Shown here: piece after piece, positions 1 to 8,568 of the stretch
Layout of the letters: each line of letters starts with the position of its first letter
How positions within the stretch are numbered: the first letter of the stretch is position 1
Assembly (NCBI GenBank): GCA_001898625.1
Contig: MKUP01000025.1
Location: 248,001 to 312,000, forward strand
Origin: Burkholderiales bacterium 67-32
GTDB lineage: Bacteria > Pseudomonadota > Gammaproteobacteria > Burkholderiales > Burkholderiaceae_B
Length of the DNA stretch: 64,000 nucleotides
Direction: 5' to 3'
Made by a program: the position numbers and the translations under genes
The notes under the pieces: generated by a model
Databases searched by the model: none
What the model saw: the letters and a program-made list of their open reading frames with translations, nothing else
What the model was told of the DNA's origin: nothing

Positions 1-1
1 C

Positions 2-463
2 AGCAACTTCCTGGCCGCGCACCTGCGTCATCGCAATCCCGCGCTGTCCGGCGCCGAGCAGGACCGCTACTACGACGAGATCGCGCTGATCGCGCTGCGC
101 CTGGGCGCCCGCGAGGTCCCCCGTTCGCGCGCGGAAGTGGCGGCCTACCTGGCGCGCATGCGGCCGCAACTGGTGTGCGACGACCGCACCCGCGAAATCG
201 CCCGCATCCTGCTGTCCCATCCCCCGGCCGTCAGCCCGCTGGCGCGCCCGGTGAGCCGGTTCATGATGGAAGCCGGCACGGCCTTGCTTCCGGACTGGGC
301 CGCCGACATGCTGGAGTTGCGGCGCCCCGCCTGGCGGGTCCGCGCCGCCGGCATGGCGATCGGCGGCGTCGCGCCGGTGCTGCGCTGGGCCGTGCGCAAC
401 GGCTCGGCGCACCGGGCAAAGCGGCGCATGGGACTGCTGCCGCCATCCCCCGACAGGCTTTGA
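2..463 (+). CDS. MpaB-like DUF2236 protein, C-terminal part
   Basis: The reading frame is open from base 2, so the gene starts before the window and only its last 153 residues are seen. The segment fits the C-terminus of the DUF2236 (oxygenase MpaB) family: a helical stretch with the sequence LLSHPPAVSPLARPVSRFM, then a Trp/Arg-rich helical tail. MpaB-type proteins are haem-dependent oxygenases of a few hundred residues; the conserved His/Arg-rich core would lie upstream and cannot be checked. A GTG at 137 could be mistaken for a start, but the frame is coding-like upstream of it (ALIALRLGAREVPRSRAEV). The substrate is unknown. Confidence 0.62.
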   Translation, partial: SNFLAAHLRHRNPALSGAEQDRYYDEIALIALRLGAREVPRSRAEVAAYLARMRPQLVCDDRTREIARILLSHPPAVSPLARPVSRFMMEAGTALLPDWAADMLELRRPAWRVRAAGMAIGGVAPVLRWAVRNGSAHRAKRRMGLLPPSPDRL

Positions 464-511
464 CGGCCGGCATGTGAATGTCTAACATATATTCCATATA
501 GAAATTTGCTT

Positions 512-526
512 ATTTCTTTAAGAAAT
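512..526. promoter_or_regulatory. Palindrome in front of the persulfide dioxygenase gene
   Basis: ATTTCTT-T-AAGAAAT is a perfect inverted repeat (7-nt arms, 1-nt centre) inside an A/T-rich stretch (about 481-530) and ends two bases before the ATG at 529. It occupies the ribosome-binding region, where no good Shine-Dalgarno is visible. ETHE1-type genes are often controlled by ArsR-type persulfide sensors (BigR/SqrR) that bind A/T-rich palindromes. That this is such a site is inference; no such regulator gene is nearby. Confidence 0.4.
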
Positions 527-528
527 AT

Positions 529-1236
529 ATGATCCTCCGCCAGTTCTTCGAACCCGACTCCAGCACCTACACCTACCTCCTGGCGTCCCGCCGCGCAGGC
601 GAGGCGCTGATCATCGATCCGGTCAAGGAACGCCTGGACCACTACCTGCAGGCCATACGCGAGCTGGACCTGCGCCTGGTCCACGCCATCGACACCCATA
701 CTCACGCCGACCACATCACCGCGCTGGGCGATCTGCGCGACGCCACCGCCTGCACCACCATCATGGGCGAACGCTCGCGCGCCGAATGCGTCTCGCGCCA
801 GGTGCGCGACGGCGAACTGCTGCGTGTGGACGGCATCACGCTGCAGGCTCTGTATACCCCCGGGCACACCGACGAATCCTTCAGCTTCGTGCTGGAGCCG
901 ACCGCGCCCCAGGCCGTCTTCACCGGCGACGTGCTGCTGATCCGCAGCACCGGCCGCACCGACTTCCAGGCGGGCGACGCCGGGCTGTCGTGGCACTCCA
1001 TCGTCGACCGGCTGTTCGCGCTGCCCGACGACACCACGGTCTACCCGGCGCACGACTACAAGGGCTGGACCGCCTCCAGCATCGGCGAGGAAAAGCGGCA
1101 CAACCCGCGCCTGGCCGGCAAGACGCAGGCCGAATACGTCGAGATCATGCGCAACCTGAACCTGCCCAACCCGCGCCTGATGGACGTGGCCATACCGGCC
1201 AACCTGGCGTGCGGGCAGGCGCCCGGATCGCCGTAA
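529..1236 (+). CDS. ETHE1-type persulfide dioxygenase (MBL fold)
   Basis: A 235-residue metallo-beta-lactamase-fold protein. The iron-binding motif THTHADH lies near residues 64-70, followed by the later metal ligands in TPGHT and FTGDVLLIRSTGRTDF, and YPAHDYKG. The C-terminal stretch (EEKRHNPRL, then MRNLNLPNPRLMDVAIPAN) closely follows mitochondrial ETHE1, which separates it from glyoxalase II. The family oxidises glutathione persulfide to sulfite and GSH in the cytoplasm as part of sulfide detoxification. No rhodanese domain is fused and no sulfide:quinone reductase is adjacent. The ATG at 529 is the natural start, although it has a poor ribosome-binding site and a palindrome in front of it. 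It stands alone, with 34 nt to the phosphatase gene. Confidence 0.88.
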   Translation: MILRQFFEPDSSTYTYLLASRRAGEALIIDPVKERLDHYLQAIRELDLRLVHAIDTHTHADHITALGDLRDATACTTIMGERSRAECVSRQVRDGELLRVDGITLQALYTPGHTDESFSFVLEPTAPQAVFTGDVLLIRSTGRTDFQAGDAGLSWHSIVDRLFALPDDTTVYPAHDYKGWTASSIGEEKRHNPRLAGKTQAEYVEIMRNLNLPNPRLMDVAIPANLACGQAPGSP

Positions 1237-1270
1237 CGGCCTATCATGGGATCTCTGTCCGCGGAATCCC

Positions 1271-1960
1271 ATGACCGCCCTTCTCGTCCGCCATGAACTC
1301 AACCGCCACGGCCGCGACATCGCGGTCGGGGACATCCATGGCCATTTCACGCGGCTGCGAGCCGCCCTGGACCGCGCGGGCTTCGATCCCGCCACCGACC
1401 GGCTCTTCAGCGTGGGCGACCTGGTCGACCGAGGGCCGGAATCCGGACAGGTGCTGGACTGGCTCGCTCTTCCCTGGTTCCATGCGGTGCGCGGCAATCA
1501 CGAAGACATCGCGATACGCTACGCCAAGGGCAATCCCGTCGACCAGACCAGCTACATCGCCAACGGCGGAGCCTGGTTCGTGACGCAACCCCTCGCGCGG
1601 CGCCATGTCTATGCCGAAGCATTCGCGCGCCTGCCACTGGCCAGGGAGATCGAAACGCAGGTCGGACTCGTGGGCATCGTGCACGCGGACAGCCCGGTGC
1701 GGGACTGGAGCCGGCTGGCCTGGTCGCTGCGGCTGTGGCGCGCGGCGCGGGACCGCGCGATGTGGTCGCGCGATCGGCTGCAGGACGAGAACGCCAGCGG
1801 CGTGGCCGGGCTGCGCGCGCTGGTGGTGGGCCACACGCCCGTGGACGATCCGGTCGTGCTGGGCAACGTCCATCACATCGACACGGGCGGATGGATGCCG
1901 AACGGCCGCTTCACGCTGCTGGACCTCGCCACGCTGCAAGCCATCCCGCCCATAAGCTAG
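1271..1960 (+). CDS. PphA/PrpA-like metallophosphoesterase
   Basis: A 229-residue phosphoprotein-phosphatase-type metallophosphoesterase. The metal and active-site motifs are in the usual order: GDIHGH (about residue 19), GDLVDRGPES (about 51) and RGNHE (about 74), then an ANGGAWF segment, a VHADSPV metal His and a late VVGHTPV...HHIDTGG. This order and length match the enterobacterial serine/threonine phosphatases PphA/PphB and lambda phosphatase, which use two metal ions to remove phosphate from proteins. The ATG at 1271 has only a weak ribosome-binding site. The gene is transcribed with the same polarity as putA 42 nt downstream, but putA has its own strong Shine-Dalgarno. The substrate is unknown. 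Confidence 0.8.
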   Translation: MTALLVRHELNRHGRDIAVGDIHGHFTRLRAALDRAGFDPATDRLFSVGDLVDRGPESGQVLDWLALPWFHAVRGNHEDIAIRYAKGNPVDQTSYIANGGAWFVTQPLARRHVYAEAFARLPLAREIETQVGLVGIVHADSPVRDWSRLAWSLRLWRAARDRAMWSRDRLQDENASGVAGLRALVVGHTPVDDPVVLGNVHHIDTGGWMPNGRFTLLDLATLQAIPPIS

Positions 1961-2002
1961 ACTGGATCCTGCCGCACGCCGCACGGCGACAGGAGGGCAT
2001 CC

Positions 2003-5000
2003 ATGCAGTCGACGACTCCCTGCCCCATCCCCTTCGAATCCTTCTCGCCAGGCCTCGCGCCCCAGACCGGAGAACGCGCGACCATCACCTCCGACACCCG
2101 GCGGGCGGAACACGAGATGGTCGGACGCCTGCTGGACGCGATCGAACCGCCGACAGACAACGGGCCGGCCATGGAGCTCGCGTGGCGGCTGGCCTCCACG
2201 CTGCGCGACCAGACGGGGCTCCCGGCGACCGAAGGCCTGGCGCAGATGCTGCTGCAGGAGTTTTCCCTCTCGTCCGAGGAAGGCATCGCGCTGATGTGCC
2301 TGGCGGAGTCGATCCTGCGCATACCGGACACGGCGACCCAGGACGCGCTGATCCGCGACAAGATCAGCAAGGGCCGATGGTCGGCCCACCTGGGACACAG
2401 CTCGTCGCTGTTCGTCAACGCCGCCGTCTGGGGCCTCCTGCTGACCGGCCGGCTCTATGCCGCGCACCAGGGATCGGGCCCGCAGGCGGCGCTGGCCGGC
2501 CTGATCGAGAAAGGCGGCGAGCCGCTGGTGCGCCGGGCCGTCGATGCCGCCATGCGCCTGCTGGGCGATCAGTTCGTCGCGGGCCGCACGGTGGAGCAGG
2601 CGCTGGACCGCTCGCGCGCGCAGGTGGCGCGAGGCTACACCCATTCCTACGACATGCTGGGCGAGGCGGCCATGACCGAGGCCGACGCCCTGCGCTACGC
2701 CTCGGCCTACGACCAGGCGATCCACCGCATCGGCGCCTCGTGCCGGAGCGGCACGCCTCACGAGGTCCCCGGCATCTCGATCAAGCTGTCCGCCCTGCAT
2801 CCGCGCTACGTGCGAAGCCAGCGGGCACGGGTGCAAAGCGAACTCTATCCACGCCTGCTGTCGCTCGCTCGCGCGGCGCGCGGCTACGGCATGGGCATCA
2901 ACATCGACGCGGAAGAGGCCGCGCGCCTGGACCTGTCGCTGGACCTGCTCGAACGCCTGTGCGCGGAACCGGACCTGGCGGGGTGGGACGGCCTGGGGTT
3001 CGTCGTGCAGGCCTACCAGAAGCGCAGCCTGCGGCTGATCGACCACCTGGCCGCCCTGGCCCGCCGCAGCGGCCACCGGCTCATGGTCCGCCTGGTCAAG
3101 GGCGCGTACTGGGACAGCGAGATCAAGCTCGCCCAGGTCCAGGGCCTGCCGGACTACCCGGTCTATACGCGCAAGCCCCACACCGACATCGCCTACCTCG
3201 CCTGCGCGCGCAGGCTGCTGGCCGCGCCCGACGCGGTCTTTCCGCAGTTCGCGACCCACAATGCCCACACCCTGGCGGCCGTCTACCACCTGGCCGGGCC
3301 CGCGGACTTCCGACCCGGGCAATACGAGTTCCAATGCCTGCATGGCATGGGCGAGCCGCTGTACGACCAGATCGTGGGCACGGACGGCCTGGACCGCCCC
3401 TGCCGCATCTACGCACCGGTCGGCCCGCACGATACGCTGCTGGCCTATCTGGTGCGACGCCTGCTCGAGAATGGCGCGAACACCTCGTTCGTCCATCGCG
3501 TGGCCGACCGCGGCCTGCCCCTGGAAGCGGTGATCGTGGACCCGGTCGCGGCCGCGCGCGACATCGGCGCGGGGGGCGGCCCGGTCGGCGCGCCCGACCC
3601 GCGCATCCCCCTGCCGCCCGACCTGTATGGCCTGGAGCGCGCCAATTCACGCGGGCTGGACTGGTCCGACGAATCCTGCCTGCTGCGGCTGTCCCATCGG
3701 CTGGCGGGCGCTGCCGCGCGGACCTGGCTCGCCCGTCCCCTGCTGGACGACGAGGTGGCGCCCGGGCCGCGCCTGGACGTCCGCAACCCGGCCCATCGCG
3801 GTGACCTCGTTGGCCACGTGCAGGAAGCCTCGCCGGCCGATCTCGAGTTCGCGCTGATCCGCGCCGACCATGCCACCCGCCTCTGGCGCGACACGGCACC
3901 GGCCGAACGCGCGGCCATCCTGCGCCGCGCCGCCGATGGCGTGGAAGAGGAACGCGAGGCGCTCGCGGCGCTGATGGTGCGCGAAGCGGGCAAGACCTTG
4001 CCCAACGCCTTCGGCGAAGTCCGCGAGACCGTCGATTTCCTGCTCTACTACGCCGCGCGCGCCGCCGAGGGATTCGACTCCGCGCCGCACCGGCCGCTGG
4101 GCATCGTGGCTTGCATCAGCCCCTGGAATTTCCCGCTGTCCATCTTCACCGGCCAGGTGGCCGCCGCGCTGGCGGCCGGCAATACGGTGGTGGCCAAGCC
4201 GGCGGAACAGACGCCGCTGATCGCCGCCGAGGCCGTGCGCATCCTGCGCGCCGCGGGCGTCCCGCCGGGCGCGCTGCAAATGTTGCCGGGACGCGGCGAG
4301 TCCGTCGGCGCCGGCCTGGTCGCCGACGAGCGCGTGCAGGGCGTGCTGTTCACCGGTTCGGTCGCGGTGGCGCGGGACATGCGCCGTGTGCTGGCCGAGC
4401 GGCTGGGCGCCGGCGGCCGGAGCATCCCCCTGGTCGCGGAGACCGGCGGATTGAACACCATGATCGTCGATTCGTCGGCCCTGCCCGAACAGGTGGTCGC
4501 CGACGTGATGGAATCGGCGTTCGACAGCGCCGGCCAGCGATGCTCGGCCCTGCGCCTACTGTGCCTGCAGGAGGACATCGCCGACCGGATGCTGGCCATG
4601 CTGCGCGGCGCCATGGACGAATACCGCACCGGCCGGCCCGACTGCCTGGAGACCGACGCCGGGCCGGTCATAGACGAAGCCGCGCGGGACGACATCGAGC
4701 GGCACATCGCCGCCATGCGCGACGCCGGCCATCCCATATTCCGCGCCGGCCGCCTGGATCCGGACGAGTGCCGGCACGGCTGCTTCGTCGCCCCCACGCT
4801 GATCGAACTCGAACGGCCGGATCAGTTGCGCCGGGAAGTGTTCGGACCGGTCCTGCACGTGGTGCGCTTCGCGGGGCGGCATCTCGATCGCCTGCTGGAA
4901 CAGGTGAATGCGCTGGGCTACGGGCTGACGCTGGGCCTGCATACCCGCATCGACGACACCGTCGCGCTGGTGCTGGACCGGGCGCGTGTGGGCAACATCT

Positions 5001-5737
5001 ACGTGAACCGCAACATGATAGGCGCCGTCGTCGGTGTGCAGCCCTTCGGCGGCGAAGGCCTGTCGGGCACCGGCCCCAAGGCGGGCGGGCCGCTCTATGT
5101 GCCGCGCCTGCTGTCGGCGGCGCCGCCGGACATCGCGATACGCGCGCTGGCCTCGCATCCGCCCGCTCCCGCGTGGCTGCAACCCGTGCGCCCCGGCCGG
5201 CCGCTTGCCATCCTGTGGGACTGGGCCCGGGAGCAGGGCATGGCGGAATTGGCCGACCGCTGCGCGGCCTACGCCGCGCGGCTGCCCGAGACCGCCGCCG
5301 CCACGCTACCCGGTCCCACCGGACAACTCGACGTCTACGCGCTGCGCCCGCGCGGCAGGGTGCTGTGCATCGCGGACGAGGCCTCCGACCTGCTGGCCCA
5401 GCTGGCCGCGACACTGGCCACCGGCAATGACGCGCTCTGGCAGGCCAGCCACCAGGCGGCCGCGCTGCACGCGTCGCTGCCGGCGGACATCGCCGGCCAC
5501 GTGACCGTGGCCGATCCCGCCGCTTCGCCGTTCGACGCGGTTCTCGTCCATGCCATGGGCAACCGGCTGAAGTCCATCCTGCGGCAGCTTGCCCGCCGCG
5601 AGGGCCCACTCGTGCCGGTCATCGACCTCGCGCCGGGAGACGCCGCCATCCCGCTCGAACGCCTGCTGGTCGAACGGTCGATCAGCATCAACACCGCCGC
5701 GGCCGGCGGCAATGCCAGCCTGATGACGATGGACTGA
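2003..5737 (+). CDS. putA: Bifunctional proline utilisation protein PutA
   Basis: A 1244-residue PutA that oxidises proline to glutamate through two linked active sites. The FAD-binding proline dehydrogenase barrel carries KGAYWD (Lys366), FATHNAHT, FQCLHGMGEP and, near 485, RRLLENGANTSF. The NAD-dependent P5C dehydrogenase follows with SPWNFPLSIF, FTGSVAVA, the catalytic Cys847 in SAGQRCSALR and PFGGEGLSGTGPKAGGP. A domain of about 200 residues follows. E. coli PutA begins with a ribbon-helix-helix DNA-binding domain; here the protein starts directly with the helical arm, so it should be a two-function enzyme and not its own repressor. The start is fixed by an AGGAGG-type site before ATG 2003. 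The PRODH half feeds electrons to the quinone pool at the membrane. It ends only 4 nt from the convergent dsrE-like gene. Confidence 0.95.
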   Translation: MQSTTPCPIPFESFSPGLAPQTGERATITSDTRRAEHEMVGRLLDAIEPPTDNGPAMELAWRLASTLRDQTGLPATEGLAQMLLQEFSLSSEEGIALMCLAESILRIPDTATQDALIRDKISKGRWSAHLGHSSSLFVNAAVWGLLLTGRLYAAHQGSGPQAALAGLIEKGGEPLVRRAVDAAMRLLGDQFVAGRTVEQALDRSRAQVARGYTHSYDMLGEAAMTEADALRYASAYDQAIHRIGASCRSGTPHEVPGISIKLSALHPRYVRSQRARVQSELYPRLLSLARAARGYGMGINIDAEEAARLDLSLDLLERLCAEPDLAGWDGLGFVVQAYQKRSLRLIDHLAALARRSGHRLMVRLVKGAYWDSEIKLAQVQGLPDYPVYTRKPHTDIAYLACARRLLAAPDAVFPQFATHNAHTLAAVYHLAGPADFRPGQYEFQCLHGMGEPLYDQIVGTDGLDRPCRIYAPVGPHDTLLAYLVRRLLENGANTSFVHRVADRGLPLEAVIVDPVAAARDIGAGGGPVGAPDPRIPLPPDLYGLERANSRGLDWSDESCLLRLSHRLAGAAARTWLARPLLDDEVAPGPRLDVRNPAHRGDLVGHVQEASPADLEFALIRADHATRLWRDTAPAERAAILRRAADGVEEEREALAALMVREAGKTLPNAFGEVRETVDFLLYYAARAAEGFDSAPHRPLGIVACISPWNFPLSIFTGQVAAALAAGNTVVAKPAEQTPLIAAEAVRILRAAGVPPGALQMLPGRGESVGAGLVADERVQGVLFTGSVAVARDMRRVLAERLGAGGRSIPLVAETGGLNTMIVDSSALPEQVVADVMESAFDSAGQRCSALRLLCLQEDIADRMLAMLRGAMDEYRTGRPDCLETDAGPVIDEAARDDIERHIAAMRDAGHPIFRAGRLDPDECRHGCFVAPTLIELERPDQLRREVFGPVLHVVRFAGRHLDRLLEQVNALGYGLTLGLHTRIDDTVALVLDRARVGNIYVNRNMIGAVVGVQPFGGEGLSGTGPKAGGPLYVPRLLSAAPPDIAIRALASHPPAPAWLQPVRPGRPLAILWDWAREQGMAELADRCAAYAARLPETAAATLPGPTGQLDVYALRPRGRVLCIADEASDLLAQLAATLATGNDALWQASHQAAALHASLPADIAGHVTVADPAASPFDAVLVHAMGNRLKSILRQLARREGPLVPVIDLAPGDAAIPLERLLVERSISINTAAAGGNASLMTMD

Positions 5738-5741
5738 GCGA

Positions 5742-6041
5742 TCAGGCGCGCATGTAGGCCCAGCCCTCGGCCTGCCGGCGCGCGATGTGCAGCACCGCGG
5801 CCTCGACCACGACGATGCCGTCCGGCGCCGTCAGCCCGTTGGCCGCCAGCGTGTTGCCGCAAAGACGAAGATGGACGTCGGTGGCGTCCGGCTGCCCCAG
5901 GGCGGCCGCGACGGCGCCGGCGTTGACCACCAGTTCGACCTGGGCCTGGCCGTCGGCCTTGAGCAGGTTGGCCACGTTGCGCCGGCCCCGCTCCAGGGAG
6001 GCGGGCGTGGGCGCGTGAATGACGAGTCGCAGGACAGCCAT
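5742..6041 (-). CDS. DsrE-like small protein, last gene of ABC operon
   Basis: A 99-residue protein with the DsrE/DsrF-like fold: an N-terminal beta strand (LRLVIHAPT), a helix (ASLERGRRNVANLLK), the strand VELVVNAGAV and a Cys in LRLCGNTLAANGL where sulfur-relay members of the family carry their reactive Cys (residue 61). A C-terminal VVVEAAVLHIARRQAEGWAYMRA helix ends the protein. Family members move sulfane sulfur or act as dissociated TusD-like subunits. The ATG lies 2 nt after the stop of the ABC ATPase gene, so the two are co-transcribed. Membership in a sulfonate-type importer operon suggests a role in handling the imported sulfur, which is inference. Only one Cys is present. Confidence 0.75.
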   Translation of the reverse strand: MAVLRLVIHAPTPASLERGRRNVANLLKADGQAQVELVVNAGAVAAALGQPDATDVHLRLCGNTLAANGLTAPDGIVVVEAAVLHIARRQAEGWAYMRA

Positions 6042-6043
6042 GA

Positions 6044-6784
6044 TCAGTCCACTCCCAATTGCGCCGACAGGTGGGCCACATAGCGGCCGAAGTCGGCATG
6101 GCCGCGATCGCGCGGTCTCGGCAGATCGATCACCAGGTTCTCGGCCACGTTCGCGGGCCGTCCACCCAGCACGACGACGCGGTCGGCCAGGAACACCGCC
6201 TCGTCGATATCGTGCGTGACGAACATGATCGCCGCGTGCGTGGCCTGCCAGATCCGCATCAGTTCGGCCTGCAGGTGGCGGCGCGTCAATGCGTCCACCG
6301 CGCTGAAAGGCTCGTCCATCAACAGGATGTCGGGCTTGACCGCGAGCGCGCGCGCGATGCCCACGCGCTGCGCCTGGCCGCCGGACAACTGGTGCGGCCA
6401 GCGGTCGGCGAACTCGGCCAGCCCCGTCATCCGCAGCGCCTCGTCCACCCGGCCGCGCTTTTCGCCGGCGTCGATGTCCAGGGTCTCCAGGCCGTAGGCC
6501 ACATTGCCGGCCACGGTGCGCCAGGGCAGCAGCCGGCCGTCCTGGAACACCACGGCGCGGCGGCGGCGGCCCGCCCGCTGCGGCAGGCGGAAATGCATCT
6601 GCCCCGCCGACGGCGCGATCAGGCCGGCGGCGGTGCGCAGCAGCGTGGACTTGCCCACGCCCGAGCCGCCGACCACGGCCAGGAACTCGCCCTTCGCGAT
6701 GTCCAGGGACAGGTCCTGGATGACGGGACCCGGGGCGCCCGGATGGGTATACGAAAAACGATCGAATTCGATTACGGCCGCCAC
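6044..6784 (-). CDS. ABC importer ATPase, SsuB/TauB-like
   Basis: A 246-residue cytoplasmic ABC ATPase of the nitrate/sulfonate/taurine importer family. Walker A is GGSGVGKST, the signature is LSGGQAQRV, Walker B is ILLMDEPF, and the switch His is in FVTHDIDEA. The Q-loop sequence VVFQDGRLLPW is typical of SsuB and TauB. I chose the GTG at 6784 because AAGGGT lies at the right distance before it and the next residues (AAVIEFDRFSY) begin the first beta strand. This start overlaps the end of the permease gene by 13 nt, as expected in a translationally coupled operon. An upstream extension in the same frame is a GC-driven shadow of the permease. Confidence 0.88.
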   Translation of the reverse strand: MAAVIEFDRFSYTHPGAPGPVIQDLSLDIAKGEFLAVVGGSGVGKSTLLRTAAGLIAPSAGQMHFRLPQRAGRRRRAVVFQDGRLLPWRTVAGNVAYGLETLDIDAGEKRGRVDEALRMTGLAEFADRWPHQLSGGQAQRVGIARALAVKPDILLMDEPFSAVDALTRRHLQAELMRIWQATHAAIMFVTHDIDEAVFLADRVVVLGGRPANVAENLVIDLPRPRDRGHADFGRYVAHLSAQLGVD

Positions 6785-7539
6785 GACAGCACCCTTTTTT
6801 CCAGCCACGCGTAGCCCAGGTCGCAGATGGCGTAGACCAGCGATATGGCCAGCATGTAGACGACGACCGCCTCGTAAGCGCCCACGCCGGCTGCGGCATT
6901 CATTTCCTGCCCCATGCCGGGCACGCCCAGCAGTTCGGCCGCGATCAGCGTCATCCACGCCTGGCCGATGCCGGTGCGCACGCCCGCCAGCGTGCCGGGC
7001 GCGATGGCCGGCAGCGTGATGCTGACGGCGCGCCGCCAGTAGCTGCCCTGCCCGAAGCTGCGCGCCAGCTCATAGAAGCGGGGATCGATGTTGCGGACCG
7101 CGCTATAGGTGGCGAAATAGTTCACCCAGAACACGCCGATGGCGATGACGAAGGCCGCGCCGGCATGGCTGACCTTGAACCAGGCGATGGCGAACACCAC
7201 CCAGGCCAGCGGCGGAATGGGCCGCAGCACGCGGGCCAGGTAGGCCTGGAACAGGTCGAAGCGCCGTATCGTGGCGGCGGCCAGGCCGACGGCGATGCCC
7301 GACACGGTGCCCAGCGCCAGGCCCCAGAAGTAATGGATGAGGCTGGAGCCGACGGCGGGCAGCAAACGGCCCGAGGTCCATTCCTGCGCCAGCGCGTCGG
7401 GCAGCGCGAACGGATCGGGCAGCGTGCCGGGATTGACCCAGCGGAACACGCCCGCCGCCTTCCACAGCAGCACGAAAACGACGATGCCCGCCACGCCGTA
7501 GGCCGCGCGCACCGGCCATCCGGGATTCTTGACCATCAT
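6772..7539 (-). CDS. ABC importer permease, SsuC/TauC-like
   Basis: A 255-residue inner-membrane permease with about six hydrophobic segments and the BPD_transp_1 coupling loop (ELARSFGQGSYWRRAVSITLPAIAPGTLAGVRTG). The segment WMTLIAAELLGVPGMGQEM is characteristic of sulfonate, taurine and nitrate permeases. It sits between the binding-protein gene (15 nt upstream) and the ATPase gene (13-nt overlap), which gives a complete importer. The start codon is the first of two consecutive Met codons at 7539. Specificity cannot be told from the permease; an organosulfur compound is favoured by the DsrE-like gene at the end of the operon. Confidence 0.88.
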   Translation of the reverse strand: MMVKNPGWPVRAAYGVAGIVVFVLLWKAAGVFRWVNPGTLPDPFALPDALAQEWTSGRLLPAVGSSLIHYFWGLALGTVSGIAVGLAAATIRRFDLFQAYLARVLRPIPPLAWVVFAIAWFKVSHAGAAFVIAIGVFWVNYFATYSAVRNIDPRFYELARSFGQGSYWRRAVSITLPAIAPGTLAGVRTGIGQAWMTLIAAELLGVPGMGQEMNAAAGVGAYEAVVVYMLAISLVYAICDLGYAWLEKRVLSWRP

Positions 7540-7554
7540 GGACGACGCGCAGGT

Positions 7555-8568
7555 TTACCGCTTGCCGGCGACGGCGTCATAGAAACGCGTGTCGAACAGC
7601 TTGGTCACGTCCACGGACGGACCTTCGAGCGTACCGGTCTCGGCCTGGAACTTCTGCAGCACCAGCGTGGCCGGCACGATGGAGTTGGGGTCGGCCTCGA
7701 ACTGGCCCTTGGAATTGCGGATCGATTTCTCGACCAGGTCCACCGGCAGGCGGCCGCCGCCCACGTATTTCTGCACCAGCGGCGCGGCCTTGGCCGGATC
7801 GCTGTCCAGCAGCCGGGTCGCCGCGACATGGGCGGCCACCAGCGACTTCACCAGTTCGGGCTTTTCGTTGATCAGCTTCTCGCGCACCAGCAGCACCGCG
7901 CCGGGCTGACGCGGGAACAGGTCGGAGCCGCGCGCGACGACGCGGGCCTTGGGCGCGCGGGTCAGGACCGTGGTCACGGTGGGTTCGAGGATCACGGCGC
8001 CGTCCACCGCGCCGGTCAGCAGGGTCTGCTGCATCTGCGCCTCGCCCTGGTAGATCAGCTTGAAGGACGCGGGATCGACCTTGATGCGATTGCGCAGCCA
8101 GTATTGCAAGGCGGCCTCGGGCACCGCTCCCCGGGGATAGCTGGCGATGACGGGCTGGCGGCCCTTGTCCTTGGCGAAGCGGGAGAAGGCCGTGGCGGGA
8201 TCGCCCGAGGCGAAATAGGGAGCCAGGTCGCCCATGGCGACGAAGCTGACCTGCTCGACGATGTTGGAGGCGACGACCTTGATGTCGGCGCCCTTGCCGC
8301 GCGCCACCAGGGCCGGGCCGATGCCGACGTAGGCGATGTCGAGCTGCCCCGCCAGCAGGGCCTGCACCAGCGCGGGCCCGCTCTGGAACTGGACCAGCTT
8401 GGGCGGACCGCCCTCGGCCGGCAGCGCCCCCTGCTCGCGCGCGATGAACAACTGCGCGTCGGGCAGGATGGGCAGATAGCCGATCTCCAGCGGCGCGGCG
8501 GCTGCCGTCTGGAGAGAGGCCGAGGCGAGGCCGAGCGCGAGCGCGGCGGATGCAAAGAAACGTTTCAT
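7555..8568 (-). CDS. ABC substrate-binding protein, SsuA/NrtA-like
   Basis: A 337-residue periplasmic binding protein. Residues 1-24 form a signal peptide (MKRFFASAALALGLASASLQ then an Ala-rich cleavage site). The mature start PLEIGYLPILPDAQLFIARE is the conserved first strand of the SsuA/TauA/NrtA class, and LLAGQLDIAYVGIGPALVA is the hinge region that contacts ligand. The family delivers sulfonates, nitrate, taurine or thiamin precursors. I set the start at ATG 8568, which follows a GAGG site, because residues before it do not fit a signal peptide. It is the first gene of a four-gene minus-strand operon that ends with the DsrE-like gene. The ligand is undetermined. Confidence 0.87.
   Translation of the reverse strand: MKRFFASAALALGLASASLQTAAAAPLEIGYLPILPDAQLFIAREQGALPAEGGPPKLVQFQSGPALVQALLAGQLDIAYVGIGPALVARGKGADIKVVASNIVEQVSFVAMGDLAPYFASGDPATAFSRFAKDKGRQPVIASYPRGAVPEAALQYWLRNRIKVDPASFKLIYQGEAQMQQTLLTGAVDGAVILEPTVTTVLTRAPKARVVARGSDLFPRQPGAVLLVREKLINEKPELVKSLVAAHVAATRLLDSDPAKAAPLVQKYVGGGRLPVDLVEKSIRNSKGQFEADPNSIVPATLVLQKFQAETGTLEGPSVDVTKLFDTRFYDAVAGKR

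Noticed and set aside
1244-3496. Long minus-strand open frame opposite the phosphatase and putA genes
   Set aside because: Low-complexity Arg/Gln/Val/Gly composition, no motifs, and it spans two clearly recognised plus-strand genes.
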